From an uncultured beta proteobacterium (GTDB lineage Bacteria > Pseudomonadota > Gammaproteobacteria > Burkholderiales > SG8-39): 64,000 nt of DNA. Numbering within the stretch: position 1 is the first letter of the stretch; every line of letters starts with the position of its first letter. Below the pieces are notes generated by a model, which was given only the letters and a program-made list of their open reading frames with translations, was not told the DNA's origin and did no database searches. Location of the stretch: assembly GCA_903928055.1 (NCBI GenBank), contig CAIYPG010000068.1, forward strand, positions 79,476 through 143,475. The letters are read 5' to 3'. A program made the position numbers and the translations under genes. Positions 47,655 to 56,527 of this stretch are shown piece after piece.

Positions 47655-48344
47655 ATGGCTGAACACATCTCCAAACAATTCGACGCCGAACTGGAAGCGG
47701 TGCGTACCCGCGTGCTGCACATGGGCGGACTGGTCGAGGAACAGATCGTCAAGGCCATTGATGGCCTGGCCTCGGGCGACTTGGCGGCGATCGAACAGGT
47801 CATCATCGGCGACCATCGTGTCAACGCCCTGGAAGTCGAGCTTGACGAGTCCTGCAGCCATATCATTGCCAAGCGCCAGCCGGCCGCAGGTGACTTGCGC
47901 CTGATCATCGCCATCATCAAGACCATCACCGACCTTGAACGCATCGGCGACGAGGCGGAGAAGATCGCGCGCATGGCCAAGCTCGTGCACTCGGCAGAAC
48001 GCCTGCACATGCCGCGTCTGGAACTGAAACATGTCGCCAATCTGGCGATCGACATGCTGCGCAAATCGCTGGATGCATTCGCACGGCTGGACTCGGTGGC
48101 CGCGGCCCAGGTGGTGCGCCAGGACGCGCTGGTTGACGATGAATTCCGCTCCATCCTGCGCCAGTTGATCACGTTCATGATGGAAGACCCGCGAACCATC
48201 ACGCGCAGCCTCGAGGTGCTGTTTGTGGCCAAAGCGCTGGAGCGTATCGGCGATCATTCCAAGAACATGGCCGAGTACGTGGTCTACATGGTCGAAGGCC
48301 GCGACGTCCGCCACGTTCGCCCCGATTCTCCCGCGGCGGCCTAG
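47655..48344 (+). CDS. phoU: Phosphate-specific transport accessory protein PhoU
   Basis: Cytoplasmic helical-bundle protein that dampens Pho regulon signalling together with PstSCAB and PhoR. The 229 residues hold two PhoU repeats, each with the metal-cluster motif: ERIGDEAEKIARM near residue 95 and ERIGDHSKNMAEYV near residue 197. The pst genes are not nearby; rpiA is 72 bases upstream. A hairpin terminator follows. Confidence 0.96.
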   Translation: MAEHISKQFDAELEAVRTRVLHMGGLVEEQIVKAIDGLASGDLAAIEQVIIGDHRVNALEVELDESCSHIIAKRQPAAGDLRLIIAIIKTITDLERIGDEAEKIARMAKLVHSAERLHMPRLELKHVANLAIDMLRKSLDAFARLDSVAAAQVVRQDALVDDEFRSILRQLITFMMEDPRTITRSLEVLFVAKALERIGDHSKNMAEYVVYMVEGRDVRHVRPDSPAAA

Positions 48345-48351
48345 TTTCCCG

Positions 48352-48380
48352 GGCGGGACCATCGGTCCCGCCGCCTGTTT
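48352..48380 (+). terminator. Terminator after phoU
   Basis: GGCGGGACC and GGTCCCGCC make a perfect 9-bp stem with an ATC loop, starting 8 bases after the phoU stop. The tail GCCTGTTTT has a short T run. Confidence 0.65.
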
Positions 48381-48543
48381 TCCGCTCCCCGGCCCATTCG
48401 GCACAGCTTCATTTGCTGAACACCCCTGTTGTTTTTATGAATAGCCTTCGGCTGGAGGGCTGGTAAACTCATTTTCAGAACGGCTGGAAGCATCGAACAA
48501 GAAAGTCGAACAAGGCTGAAGCCGGCTTCAAAAAGGAGGAAGC

Positions 48544-49518
48544 ATGAACAGAGCAATTGCAATTGCCATCGCTGGGGTGCTGGGCTTGCTTGCAGCGACC
48601 GCCGCCCATGCGCAGCAGACCTTTCCCAGCAAACCGATCCGGTTCATCGTTCCCTACGGGCCGGGTGCAAGCACTGACAACGTCACCCGCATTTACGGCC
48701 AGAAAATGCTCGAAGCCTGGGGGCAGGCGGTGATCGTGGACAATCGCCCGGGCGGCAATACCGTCATTGGGTCGGAGGCACTGGTCAAGGCGCCGCCAGA
48801 TGGCTACACCATCCTGCTGGTGGTCAACACCCATGTCATCAATCCGCTGCTGATCGCGAACCTGCCCTACGACCCGGTCAAGGACTTCGCCCCGGTGGCG
48901 ATCATAGGCTCACAGGAATTTGTCATGGCGATACACCCTTCGGTGCCTGCCAATAACCTCAGGGAGTTCATTGCCTACGCCAGAACCAAACCGGGTCAAC
49001 TGAATTTCTCCTCCTCGGGTGGCGGCGGACTGAGCCATCTGTCCGGCGAGCTGTTCAACAGCGTGGCCGGAGTCAGGATGACGCACGTTCCCTATAAAGG
49101 CGGGGCGCCCGCCGTGACCGACCTCGTCGCCGGCCAGGTCCAGCTGATGTTCAGCAGCGCCGGTGCGGTCCTGCCCAACATCAAGGCCGGCAAGCTCAGG
49201 GCAATGGCCGTTTCGGGCAAGACCCGTATCGTTGCCCTGCCTGACGTGCCGACATTTGCAGAAGCAGGCCTGCCGAATTTCGAGGCAACCAACTGGTTCG
49301 GCGTGCTGGCGCCTGCTGCGACCCCCCGGGACATCGTGAACAAGCTGTCAGCGGAGCTGATCCGGGTGCAGTCCCTGCCGGATGTGAAAGAAAAGCTGGT
49401 CAATCAAGGCGTGGACCCGTGGCCGGGCGGTCCCGAGCAATTCGCTGCGCTGATCAAATCCGATCTGGAAAAATTCGCCAGGATCGTCAAGAGCGCGAAC
49501 ATCAAGCTGGAACTCTGA
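48544..49518 (+). CDS. Bug-family tripartite tricarboxylate transporter substrate-binding protein
   Basis: Periplasmic binding protein of 324 residues. A signal peptide (LLAATAAHA, cut near residue 22) is followed by the family start KPIRFIVPYGPGASTDNVTR. VDNRPGGNTVIGSEALVKAPPDGYT and the VPYKGGAPAVTDLVAGQVQLMF segment are typical of Bug proteins, which bind carboxylates and related ligands. AAGGAGG precedes the ATG. No membrane subunits (TctA/TctB) are adjacent, as is usual for the large Bug families of Burkholderiales. Ligand unknown. Confidence 0.92.
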   Translation: MNRAIAIAIAGVLGLLAATAAHAQQTFPSKPIRFIVPYGPGASTDNVTRIYGQKMLEAWGQAVIVDNRPGGNTVIGSEALVKAPPDGYTILLVVNTHVINPLLIANLPYDPVKDFAPVAIIGSQEFVMAIHPSVPANNLREFIAYARTKPGQLNFSSSGGGGLSHLSGELFNSVAGVRMTHVPYKGGAPAVTDLVAGQVQLMFSSAGAVLPNIKAGKLRAMAVSGKTRIVALPDVPTFAEAGLPNFEATNWFGVLAPAATPRDIVNKLSAELIRVQSLPDVKEKLVNQGVDPWPGGPEQFAALIKSDLEKFARIVKSANIKLEL

Positions 49519-49522
49519 CCAG

Positions 49523-49550
49523 GCGGGCCGGTGCGCCTGCAACGGCCCGC
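49523..49550. terminator. Hairpin between convergent Bug gene and yggX
   Basis: GCGGGCCG and CGGCCCGC pair over eight bases around a 12-base loop. The position between convergent stops suggests a terminator, but no T run is present. Confidence 0.35.
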
Positions 49551-49565
49551 GCCTCGATTGCAGAG

Positions 49566-49838
49566 CTACGCTGAGGGCGGCACGTAGCCCTGTGCGGCAT
49601 CGGCGCCCTGGCCGAAGAAGTGCTTCTCCATCTGTTCGGCAAGGTACTTGCGTGCCTTGGCATCGGCCAGGTTCAGGCGGTTTTCGTTGATCAGCATGGT
49701 CTGGTGCTTGATCCACTGCTGCCAGGCTTCCTTGGAGACGTTCTCGTAAATCTTCTTGCCCAGTTCACCCGGGTAGGTCGGGAAATCCAGTCCCTCGGCT
49801 TCGCGACCGAGCTTGATGCAATTCACCATCCGCGCCAT
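49566..49838 (-). CDS. yggX: Fe(2+)-trafficking/oxidative damage protection protein YggX
   Basis: Small protein of 90 residues. The ATG at 49838 has TTGGAGG upstream; the longer open frame would run into argA. The start [19 protein letters not shown] holds the conserved cysteine, and [26 protein letters not shown] is the family core. YggX protects iron-sulfur clusters in enteric bacteria. It follows argA by 73 bases on the same strand. Confidence 0.96.
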   Translation of the reverse strand: MARMVNCIKLGREAEGLDFPTYPGELGKKIYENVSKEAWQQWIKHQTMLINENRLNLADAKARKYLAEQMEKHFFGQGADAAQGYVPPSA

Positions 49839-49911
49839 TGCGGCCTCCAAATTCGTGTTGCGGGTTCCAATAACAGGAATGTGGCCGCCGCGTTTGCAGC
49901 GCTGCGGCGGC

Positions 49912-51237
49912 TCACAGGGATTTGACCAGCACCTTGGACCGGCGCTGCCAGTTGTAGAGCGAGCGTTTGGGTTCGGGCAGCGACGACACGTCGCCCAGCA
50001 CAAAGCCCCGCTCGATGAACCAGTGGGCAGTCTGCGTGGTCAGTACGACGAGTTTCTTCAACCCGCGTTTTTTTGCTTCGGCCGAAAGCGCATCAAGCAG
50101 GCGCTCACCGTAACCGGCATCACGGAACTCCGGGCGCACCGCGAGCGCGGCCAGTTCGCCGGTCTTGCCCTTGGGGAAGGGATAGAGTGCGGCGCAGCCG
50201 ATGATCAGCTTGTCGTGTTCCATGACAAAGAAGCGCCGGATCTCGCGTTCCAGCAATTCGCGGCCGCGATAGACCAGCGTGCCGTCGGCTTCCAGCGGCT
50301 CGATCAATTGCAGGATGCCGCCGACGTCGTCGATTGTGGCGGGACGCAGTCGCTCCAGCGTCTTGGCGGTGAGCATGCTGCCCGAGCCGTCGTGCGTATA
50401 GAGCTCGATCAGCAGCGCGCCATCGACCTTGTGCGAGATCAGGTGGGCGCGCGGCACGCCGCCGTGCACCGCCTCGACGGCGTGGGCGAGGAACAGCCGC
50501 GTGTCGTCAGTGAGGAAGGTGTTGTTCTGGGCGAGAAGCGCTTCGGCTTCGTCGGCCGCGAGTTCGGTAACCAGCTTGCCCTTGGCATCGCGCACCGGTT
50601 CGTCAGTGAGGAACACCAGCTTGTCCGCGCCCAGCGCCTTGGCGGTGGCGACGGCGGTGTCTTCAATCAGCAGGTTGAACACCTCCCCCGTGGGCGAGTA
50701 GCCGACGTTGGAGATGATCACGATGTTGTCGGCGTCGAGGCAGCCCTGGATTGCGGCCACATCAACCTTGCGTACCTGTCCGGTATGCTGGAAATCCACC
50801 CCGTCGCGCACGCCATAGGGCTGCGCCGTGATGAAGTTGCCCGACACGGTGTTGATCGCGGCGCCCGCCATCGGCGAATTCGGCAGGCCCTGCGACAGCA
50901 GCGCATCGATTTCCACGCGCAGCAGGCCGACCGCTTCCTTGACGCACTCCAGCGCCACGGCATTGGTGATGCGGATGTTGTCCTTGTAGCGCGGTTTGGC
51001 GCGGCGCTGCTTCAGCTGCAGTTCGATCTGAGGCCGCGAGCCATGCACCAGCACCAGCTTGATTCCGGCTGCACGCAGCAGGTTGAGGTCGTGCGCCAGC
51101 ACCGCGAATTTGCCGTCGGCGACCACGTCACCGCCAAAGGCGATGACGAAGGTCTTGCCGCGGAAAGCGTGGAAGTAGGGCGCGACGGAGCGGAACCAGC
51201 TGACGAAGCGCGTATCGGTTTGGGGTTTGGTGCTCAT
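49912..51237 (-). CDS. argA: N-acetylglutamate synthase
   Basis: First enzyme of arginine biosynthesis, acetyl-CoA plus glutamate. The ATG at 51237 gives 441 residues, the bacterial ArgA length. An N-terminal amino-acid-kinase-like regulatory domain ([18 protein letters not shown] and [12 protein letters not shown]) is followed by a C-terminal GNAT acetyltransferase domain ([20 protein letters not shown]). Arginine feedback is known for the family. Its upstream region contains an A+T-rich inverted repeat (51362-51420). Confidence 0.95.
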   Translation of the reverse strand: MSTKPQTDTRFVSWFRSVAPYFHAFRGKTFVIAFGGDVVADGKFAVLAHDLNLLRAAGIKLVLVHGSRPQIELQLKQRRAKPRYKDNIRITNAVALECVKEAVGLLRVEIDALLSQGLPNSPMAGAAINTVSGNFITAQPYGVRDGVDFQHTGQVRKVDVAAIQGCLDADNIVIISNVGYSPTGEVFNLLIEDTAVATAKALGADKLVFLTDEPVRDAKGKLVTELAADEAEALLAQNNTFLTDDTRLFLAHAVEAVHGGVPRAHLISHKVDGALLIELYTHDGSGSMLTAKTLERLRPATIDDVGGILQLIEPLEADGTLVYRGRELLEREIRRFFVMEHDKLIIGCAALYPFPKGKTGELAALAVRPEFRDAGYGERLLDALSAEAKKRGLKKLVVLTTQTAHWFIERGFVLGDVSSLPEPKRSLYNWQRRSKVLVKSL

Positions 51238-51361
51238 GTGTGTGTCGTTGCGAGCAGGGATTCTACCGATTCTGCTCCGGCGCGGGGTTGTGTTGGCGCA
51301 CATCGCGCGTACTTTGCAATTTGGGAGTGATTGATCGAGTTGCTGAAATTGAAATATTTAT

Positions 51362-51420
51362 GATAATAATTTTCATTAAAAATTGCTTTAAATATAATTA
51401 ATTTAATGAAAATGATTATA
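51362..51420. repeat. A+T-rich inverted repeat with Fur-box-like arms
   Basis: The arms 51363-51380 and 51402-51419 are reverse complements with one mismatch in 18, separated by 21 bases. By hand count, the left arm region (51362-51380) matches the 19-bp enteric Fur consensus at 14 positions and the right arm at 13. It lies between rsmE and argA, both read leftward, about 125 bases ahead of argA. It could be an operator pair, a terminator for rsmE, or simply an A+T-rich spacer. Confidence 0.5.
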
Positions 51421-51443
51421 TTAATCCAGCCAATCGCCGGTTC

Positions 51444-52256
51444 TCAGCCAAGATCACCCCACAGGATCTGCAGGGCCGCCAGCGCGGCGAGCGGTGCGGT
51501 TTCGGTGCGCAGCACGCGTGGACCGAGACGCACCGGCGTGAAACCGGCACGTTCCGCGGCATCGCGTTCGTGTTGTGCAAGGCCGCCTTCGGGGCCGATC
51601 AGCAGGGTGACACTGGATTCCCGGCTTAGCCCGCTGAGGCCGCTGGCACCATCCGGCGCAAGCAGCAGACGTGCTCCCGACGCTGAACCGGAGCCGGGAA
51701 GGCCGGCCAGCCAGGGGTGCAGTTCGGCCATCGGCGGTATCGCCGGCGGGCGGTTGCGGCCGCATTGCTCGCAGGCGGCGATAACCACGTTGCGCCAATG
51801 TTCCAGCTTGCGATCGGCACGCTCACCGGAGACGCGAACAATGGAACGTTCGCTGACGACGGGAACGATGGTGGCGGCGCCCAGTTCGGTGGCTTTCTGC
51901 AGCACGAAATCCATCCGGTCGCCGGCGGAGACGCATTGTGCCAGCGTGATCACCAGCGATGATTCGCGCTCGATGTCGAGCCGCTCGCCGATGCGCGCCG
52001 TGATCCGATCTCGCGCCGTCCCGGTCAGCACGGCGCGGCATTCGCCGCCTTCGCCGTTGAACAGCGTGACCGTTTCCCCCTCGCGCAGCCTCAAGACCGA
52101 GACATGCCGTGCGGCACGTTCGGGCAGCCGGATTTCGGCACCCGGGCCCAGTGTTTCCGGCACAAAAAAGCGTGGCGCGCGGTGGCTGGAGGCATTCCAG
52201 GGGGGCGAAACAGGGGTTTGTGGCTGCTGTCCGGAGGCTTTTGGGGGTTTGGCCAT
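51444..52256 (-). CDS. rsmE: 16S rRNA (uracil(1498)-N(3))-methyltransferase
   Basis: SPOUT-class enzyme that methylates U1498 of 16S rRNA. The 270 residues begin with a low-complexity lead, then RAPRFFVPETLGPGAEIRLP and the PUA-like RNA-binding domain. The SAM-binding knot includes SVTLLIGPEGGLAQHERDAA, GFTPVRLGPRVLRTETAPLAAL and the terminal ALQILWGDL. It is divergent from typA across 162 bases. Motifs are complete. Confidence 0.95.
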   Translation of the reverse strand: MAKPPKASGQQPQTPVSPPWNASSHRAPRFFVPETLGPGAEIRLPERAARHVSVLRLREGETVTLFNGEGGECRAVLTGTARDRITARIGERLDIERESSLVITLAQCVSAGDRMDFVLQKATELGAATIVPVVSERSIVRVSGERADRKLEHWRNVVIAACEQCGRNRPPAIPPMAELHPWLAGLPGSGSASGARLLLAPDGASGLSGLSRESSVTLLIGPEGGLAQHERDAAERAGFTPVRLGPRVLRTETAPLAALAALQILWGDLG

Positions 52257-52418
52257 GATTCCGTGATTCTCCCACAGCGCACAGTTGGCCGTTTTGGGCC
52301 ATATATCGCGGTTTTATGCCTCAAATGCTGCGCTTTTAAGCCCCATTCCTGCTAAGATGCCGCGCTTCGTTGCAGTGCCGCATCCTCTGCACACACTCTT
52401 CCGGTCAGGTTTCCCCCC

Positions 52419-54329
52419 GTGTCCTCCAATCGCCCCGTACGCAACATCGCCATCATCGCCCACGTTGACCATGGCAAGACCACGCTGGTCGACAAGCTGC
52501 TGCATCAGGCGGGTACCTTCGCCGCGCACCAGCACATCGCCGAACGCGTCATGGACTCCAACGATATCGAGCGCGAACGGGGCATCACGATTCTCGCGAA
52601 GAACACTGCGGTCGAATACAACGGTTTCCACATCAATATTGTCGATACGCCGGGTCATGCCGACTTCGGCGGCGAGGTCGAGCGCGTGTTGTCCATGGTC
52701 GACGGTGTGCTGCTGCTGGTCGATGCCGTTGAAGGCCCGATGCCGCAAACGCGTTTTGTGACGCGCAAGGCACTTGCGCAGGGTTTGAAGCCGATTGTGG
52801 TGGTGAACAAGGTTGATCGGCCGGGCGCGCGTCCGGACTGGGTGGTCAATGCCACCTTCGATCTGTTCGACAAACTTGGCGCGACGGAAGAACAACTGGA
52901 TTTTGCGGTCGTCTACGCGTCAGCGCTGAATGGCTATGCCGTGCTTGATCTGGCTGACGCGCCTTCTCCGCATGCGTCGAGCGCCGAACTTCCCCGCGGT
53001 GAGGACAACGTCAAGCACGGTGACGCCGGTGACAAGGTGCTGGACATGCGGCCGCTGTTCGACACTGTCATTTCGCGTGTGCCTTCGCCGCCCGGCGATC
53101 CCGAAGGTCCGCTGCAGTTGCAGATCAGCAACATCGACTATTCGAGCTATGTCGGCCGCATCGGCATCGGCCGTGTGGCGCGCGGCAAGGTACGCCCGGG
53201 CCAGGACGTGCTGGTCATGACCGGTGACCAGGAACAGCGCAAGGCGAAAATCAACCAGGTCCTGGGTTTCCGCGGACTGGAGCGCGTGCAGGTTGACGAG
53301 GCGGTGGCCGGTGACATCGTGCTGGTGAACGGCATTGAAGGCATCAGCATTGGCCAGACCATTGTCGACCCGGAAAAACCCGAGGCGCTGCCCATGCTGA
53401 AGGTGGACGAGCCCACCCTGACCATGAATTTCCAGGTGAACAGCTCGCCGCTGGCCGGCAAGGAAGGCAAGTTCGTCACCAGCCGGCAGCTGCGCGAACG
53501 GCTGCAGCGTGAACTGCAGTCCAATGTGGCGCTGCGCGTGGAAGATACCGCCGATACTGACGTATTCATGGTGTCGGGGCGCGGCGAGTTGCACCTCACG
53601 ATCCTGATTGAAAACATGCGCCGTGAAGGCTACGAGCTGGCGGTTTCCCGTCCGCGCGTGATGCTGAGGATGGTCGACGGCGTGAAGTGCGAGCCGTTCG
53701 AAATCCTGACGGTCGACGTCGAAGAAGCGAATCAGGGCGCCGTCATGGATGCTCTGGGGCAGCGTCGCGGCGACCTGGTGGACATGCAGTCCGACGGACG
53801 TGGCCGTGTGCGCCTCGACTATCGCATCCCTGCGCGCGGGCTGATCGGTTTTCAGGGCGAGTTCCTGAACCTGACGCGCGGTAACGGCCTGCAAAGCCAT
53901 GTGTTTGATGACTATGGTCCGATGAAGCCGGATCTGGCCGCGCGCCACAACGGTGTGCTGATTTCCGCCGAGCATGGCGCAGCGGTTGCCTATGCCCTGT
54001 GGAAGCTGCAGGATCGTGGCCGCATGTTCGTGTCGCCGGGAGATCCGCTGTACGAAGGCATGGTCATCGGTATCCATTCCCGTGACAACGACCTCGTGGT
54101 CAATCCCGTCAAGGGCAAGCAACTGACCAACGTGCGTTCTTCAGGGACGGATGAAGCGGTGCGCCTGGTGCCGCCGATCGAGTTGACGATCGAAAAGGCG
54201 GTGGAGTTCATCGCCGATGACGAACTGGTGGAAATCACCCCGAAGAGCATTCGCATCCGCAAGCGCCATCTGCTCGAGCACGAGCGCAAGCGCGCATCGC
54301 GGACGACGAACAGCGAAACAGCCGTCTAG
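52419..54329 (+). CDS. typA: Ribosome-associated translational GTPase TypA/BipA
   Basis: Translation-factor GTPase that assists ribosome assembly and stress adaptation. It starts with GTG at 52419 and has 636 residues, some 25-30 more than usual. G motifs are [14 protein letters not shown], the [11 protein letters not shown] switch, DTPGHADFG and NKVDRP. The extra residues lie at about 178-207 (between LNGYAVLDL and [10 protein letters not shown]), rich in charged and small residues. The C-terminal domains are normal, ending in a basic tail ([12 protein letters not shown]). Confidence 0.96.
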   Translation: MSSNRPVRNIAIIAHVDHGKTTLVDKLLHQAGTFAAHQHIAERVMDSNDIERERGITILAKNTAVEYNGFHINIVDTPGHADFGGEVERVLSMVDGVLLLVDAVEGPMPQTRFVTRKALAQGLKPIVVVNKVDRPGARPDWVVNATFDLFDKLGATEEQLDFAVVYASALNGYAVLDLADAPSPHASSAELPRGEDNVKHGDAGDKVLDMRPLFDTVISRVPSPPGDPEGPLQLQISNIDYSSYVGRIGIGRVARGKVRPGQDVLVMTGDQEQRKAKINQVLGFRGLERVQVDEAVAGDIVLVNGIEGISIGQTIVDPEKPEALPMLKVDEPTLTMNFQVNSSPLAGKEGKFVTSRQLRERLQRELQSNVALRVEDTADTDVFMVSGRGELHLTILIENMRREGYELAVSRPRVMLRMVDGVKCEPFEILTVDVEEANQGAVMDALGQRRGDLVDMQSDGRGRVRLDYRIPARGLIGFQGEFLNLTRGNGLQSHVFDDYGPMKPDLAARHNGVLISAEHGAAVAYALWKLQDRGRMFVSPGDPLYEGMVIGIHSRDNDLVVNPVKGKQLTNVRSSGTDEAVRLVPPIELTIEKAVEFIADDELVEITPKSIRIRKRHLLEHERKRASRTTNSETAV

Positions 54330-54345
54330 CCGGCGGGAGCGCCGA

Positions 54346-54369
54346 CTGCACCCGTATCAGCGGGTGCAG
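54346..54369. terminator. Hairpin between convergent typA and DUF4189 gene
   Basis: CTGCACCCG and CGGGTGCAG form a perfect 9-bp stem with a TATCAG loop. One arm lies inside the 3' end of the DUF4189 gene. No T run follows. Confidence 0.4.
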
Positions 54370-54752
54370 GCCCAGGCGACCGGCTTGCAGCCGGCGCCGC
54401 AGGCTTTCAGGGCCTTGGTTTCGGCCTCGGCCCGCGTATAACCCTTCTGTGCCTTGAATCCCTTTGGTCCGTCGGCAATGGCTCCGCATTCGCTGCTGAG
54501 GGTGAGCACCACTTCGCAGCGTTGATTGGCGCATTCGTTCAGCGCGGTGATGGCCGCGTCCCTGGCGTTGGCGAAATCGTGGCTGTAGCCGTAACTGCCC
54601 GATTCGCGATGCCAGGCGATGGCGCCATGCGTGACCTTTCCCTTCTTCGCGCTTTCCGGCTTGGACTTCTTTTCTGCGGCAATGCCGTAGGTCGTCCCGG
54701 CAAGCAGGGTCAGGACACAGTAAATCACCATCGGAAGGTGGGGAATGTTCAT
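54357..54752 (-). CDS. DUF4189-domain exported protein
   Basis: Small protein of about 131 residues from the ATG at 54752. A hydrophobic N terminus (MVIYCVLTLLAGTTYGIAA) looks like a signal peptide. The DUF4189 region has the HGAIAWHRESGSYGYSHDF segment, a pair CANQRC, a later CGAIAD, and CGAGCKPVAWAC at the end; the cysteines probably form disulfides. Start choice is uncertain because no ribosome site is evident and a second ATG lies seven codons on. Function is unknown. Confidence 0.75.
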   Translation of the reverse strand: MNIPHLPMVIYCVLTLLAGTTYGIAAEKKSKPESAKKGKVTHGAIAWHRESGSYGYSHDFANARDAAITALNECANQRCEVVLTLSSECGAIADGPKGFKAQKGYTRAEAETKALKACGAGCKPVAWACTR

Positions 54753-54842
54753 GTGAATAATGTACCGCGTTGGTTGCGGTTCCGTAAACGCTTGCCTTCC
54801 CTGCCGCGGCGCTGGACAATGCGCGCTTTTTTCCATTCATTC

Positions 54843-55352
54843 ATGGTCACCCGCAAACAACCAGCAAAATCCACCAAACTGAATTCCGGTCCCCGCTTTG
54901 TCGTGAGGCGCTCCGGCATACACGGTCGGGGCGTATTTGCCCGCCGTCCGATGCGCGAAGACGACACCATCATCGAGTACAAGGGCGAGATCATCTCTGA
55001 AGCAGAGATCGACCGGCGTTACCCGGAAGATATGGAGGGGCTCAACCACACCTTCGTGTTCGGGGTGGAGCACGACTACAACATCGATGGCGGCGTGAAC
55101 GGCAATGCAGCGCGCTGGTTCAACCATTCCTGCCAGCCCAATTGCGACACCTTCGAGGAAGACCGGCGCATCTTCGTCCGCGCCGCTCGCAACATCCGGC
55201 CGGGGGAAGAGTTGACGTATGACTATGCGATCCAGGCCGGGGAGCCGCTTACCAAGGCGCTCAAGGCGCGCTGGCCCTGCTGGTGCGGCACCAAAAAGTG
55301 CCGCGGAACGGTGCTGGTGCCTTCACCGAAGCCGAAAAAGCGCAAGAAATGA
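54843..55352 (+). CDS. SET-domain protein-lysine methyltransferase-like protein
   Basis: Cytoplasmic protein of about 169 residues, nearly all of it a SET domain. GIHGRGVFARRPMREDDTII is the start of the fold, ARWFNHSCQPNCDTFEED holds the SAM-binding NHSCxPN motif, and GEELTYDYAI has the catalytic tyrosine. A post-SET-like CWCG...CRG cysteine cluster follows, with a lysine-rich tail. SET proteins methylate lysine in eukaryotic chromatin; in bacteria some target ribosomal or host proteins. An in-frame ATG at 54819 is an alternative start. The native target is unknown. Confidence 0.88.
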   Translation: MVTRKQPAKSTKLNSGPRFVVRRSGIHGRGVFARRPMREDDTIIEYKGEIISEAEIDRRYPEDMEGLNHTFVFGVEHDYNIDGGVNGNAARWFNHSCQPNCDTFEEDRRIFVRAARNIRPGEELTYDYAIQAGEPLTKALKARWPCWCGTKKCRGTVLVPSPKPKKRKK

Positions 55353-55458
55353 TGTTAGTAAGGACTAATTTACCAGTTCTTGCATTCACAAGAAGGTCTA
55401 AATTTACCGTAAAGTCATGAGGTTACCGTTAATTTCTATGGCCGGAGGAAAGTCGGCC

Positions 55459-55467
55459 TGATATAAT
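55459..55467 (+). promoter_or_regulatory. Candidate extended -10 promoter of the FAH-family gene
   Basis: TGATATAAT combines the TGN extension with a perfect TATAAT; no -35 is needed for such promoters. The leader would be about 110 bases. The rest of this 233-base gap is A+T-rich with a weak TTCTTG/CAAGAA hairpin near 55405 and nothing else recognised. Confidence 0.45.
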
Positions 55468-55585
55468 TGTTTGCATGGCTCAGGGAGGGCGTGCAGCGTG
55501 TTGGTTTTGCGCTGTCCGTGCCCCATGGCCGGCAGCGCCCAGGCACCGCCTCCTGGCGGGTGATCAAACAGCCAGTGGAGCAAAC

Positions 55586-56434
55586 ATGAAGCTATGTCGT
55601 TGGGGCAGAAACGGATACGAAAAATCCGGAATGATCGATGCTCAGGGCCAGTTGCGTGACCTCTCCGGCGTGGTTTCCAACATCGACCAGGAGATGATTT
55701 CCCCCCGCGGCCTGGCAAAGTTGCAGAAAATCCGTCCGGAGTCTCTGCCGCTGGTGCGCGGCAATCCGCGGTTCGGAGTTCCCTACACCGGCATCTCGAA
55801 GTTCATCGGTATCGGGCTCAACTACCGCGACCATGCTGCGGAAGCCGGGTTGCCGGTGCCAACCGAGCCCATCGTGTTCCTGAAGGCCACGACCTCGATC
55901 ACCGGCCCCAACGATGATGTGATCCAACCCAGGGGCTCCACGCAGCTCGACTGGGAGGCTGAACTCGGGGTCGTGATCGGCACCCGCGCCCAGTATGTTC
56001 CCGAGGACAAGGCGCTGGAATACGTGGCCGGTTACACCATCGTCAATGATGTTTCCGAACGTGCTTTCCAGCGTGCGACAGCGCAGTGGGACAAGGGCAA
56101 AGGGTTCGATTCGGCCGGTCCGATCGGCCCATGGCTGGTGACCACCGATGAAATCACGAACCCGCAGGCGCTGGACGTGTGGCTCGATGTGAACGGCGAC
56201 CTGATGCAGAACGGCAATACCCGCGACATGATCTTTTCCGTGGCGAAAATCGTGTCGCATGTCAGCCAGTACATGACGCTGTTGCCGGGCGATATCATCT
56301 GCACCGGTACTCCGGCCGGCGTGGGTATGGGCAAGAAGCCCGATTCGGTGTATCTGAAGCCGGGTGATGTGATGATGCTCGGCATCAAGGGCCTGGGTGA
56401 GCAGCGGCAGCGTGTGCTGGCTTTCAAGGGCTAG
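55586..56434 (+). CDS. Fumarylacetoacetate hydrolase family protein
   Basis: Metal-dependent C-C bond hydrolase or decarboxylase of 282 residues. The ATG at 55586 has GGAG in front. An N-terminal cap (CRWGRNGYEKSGMIDAQG) precedes the FAH domain, with GIGLNYRDHAAEAGLPVP, then DWEAELGVVIG for the metal-binding acids, the FQRATAQWDKGKGFDSAGPIG segment, and GDIICTGTPAGVGMGKKP. Similar proteins are annotated ureidoglycolate lyase or 2-hydroxyhepta-2,4-diene-dioate isomerase; the substrate cannot be assigned here. Confidence 0.93.
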   Translation: MKLCRWGRNGYEKSGMIDAQGQLRDLSGVVSNIDQEMISPRGLAKLQKIRPESLPLVRGNPRFGVPYTGISKFIGIGLNYRDHAAEAGLPVPTEPIVFLKATTSITGPNDDVIQPRGSTQLDWEAELGVVIGTRAQYVPEDKALEYVAGYTIVNDVSERAFQRATAQWDKGKGFDSAGPIGPWLVTTDEITNPQALDVWLDVNGDLMQNGNTRDMIFSVAKIVSHVSQYMTLLPGDIICTGTPAGVGMGKKPDSVYLKPGDVMMLGIKGLGEQRQRVLAFKG

Positions 56435-56450
56435 GAATGCCTCTGTCTTT

Positions 56451-56489
56451 CCAATAAGAAACGGCGCCAATGGCGCCGTTTCTTATTGG
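56451..56489. terminator. Bidirectional terminator between FAH gene and speDE
   Basis: A perfect 18-bp inverted repeat (arms 56451-56468 and 56472-56489, loop AAT) lies between two convergent genes. GGCGCC forms the inner stem and AAGAAAC/GTTTCTT the outer part, so each direction has T-rich exit bases. Confidence 0.88.
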
Positions 56490-56527
56490 TGCGTCTTCAG
56501 GCCAAGGGCGTCACTCGGGGATTGGTA

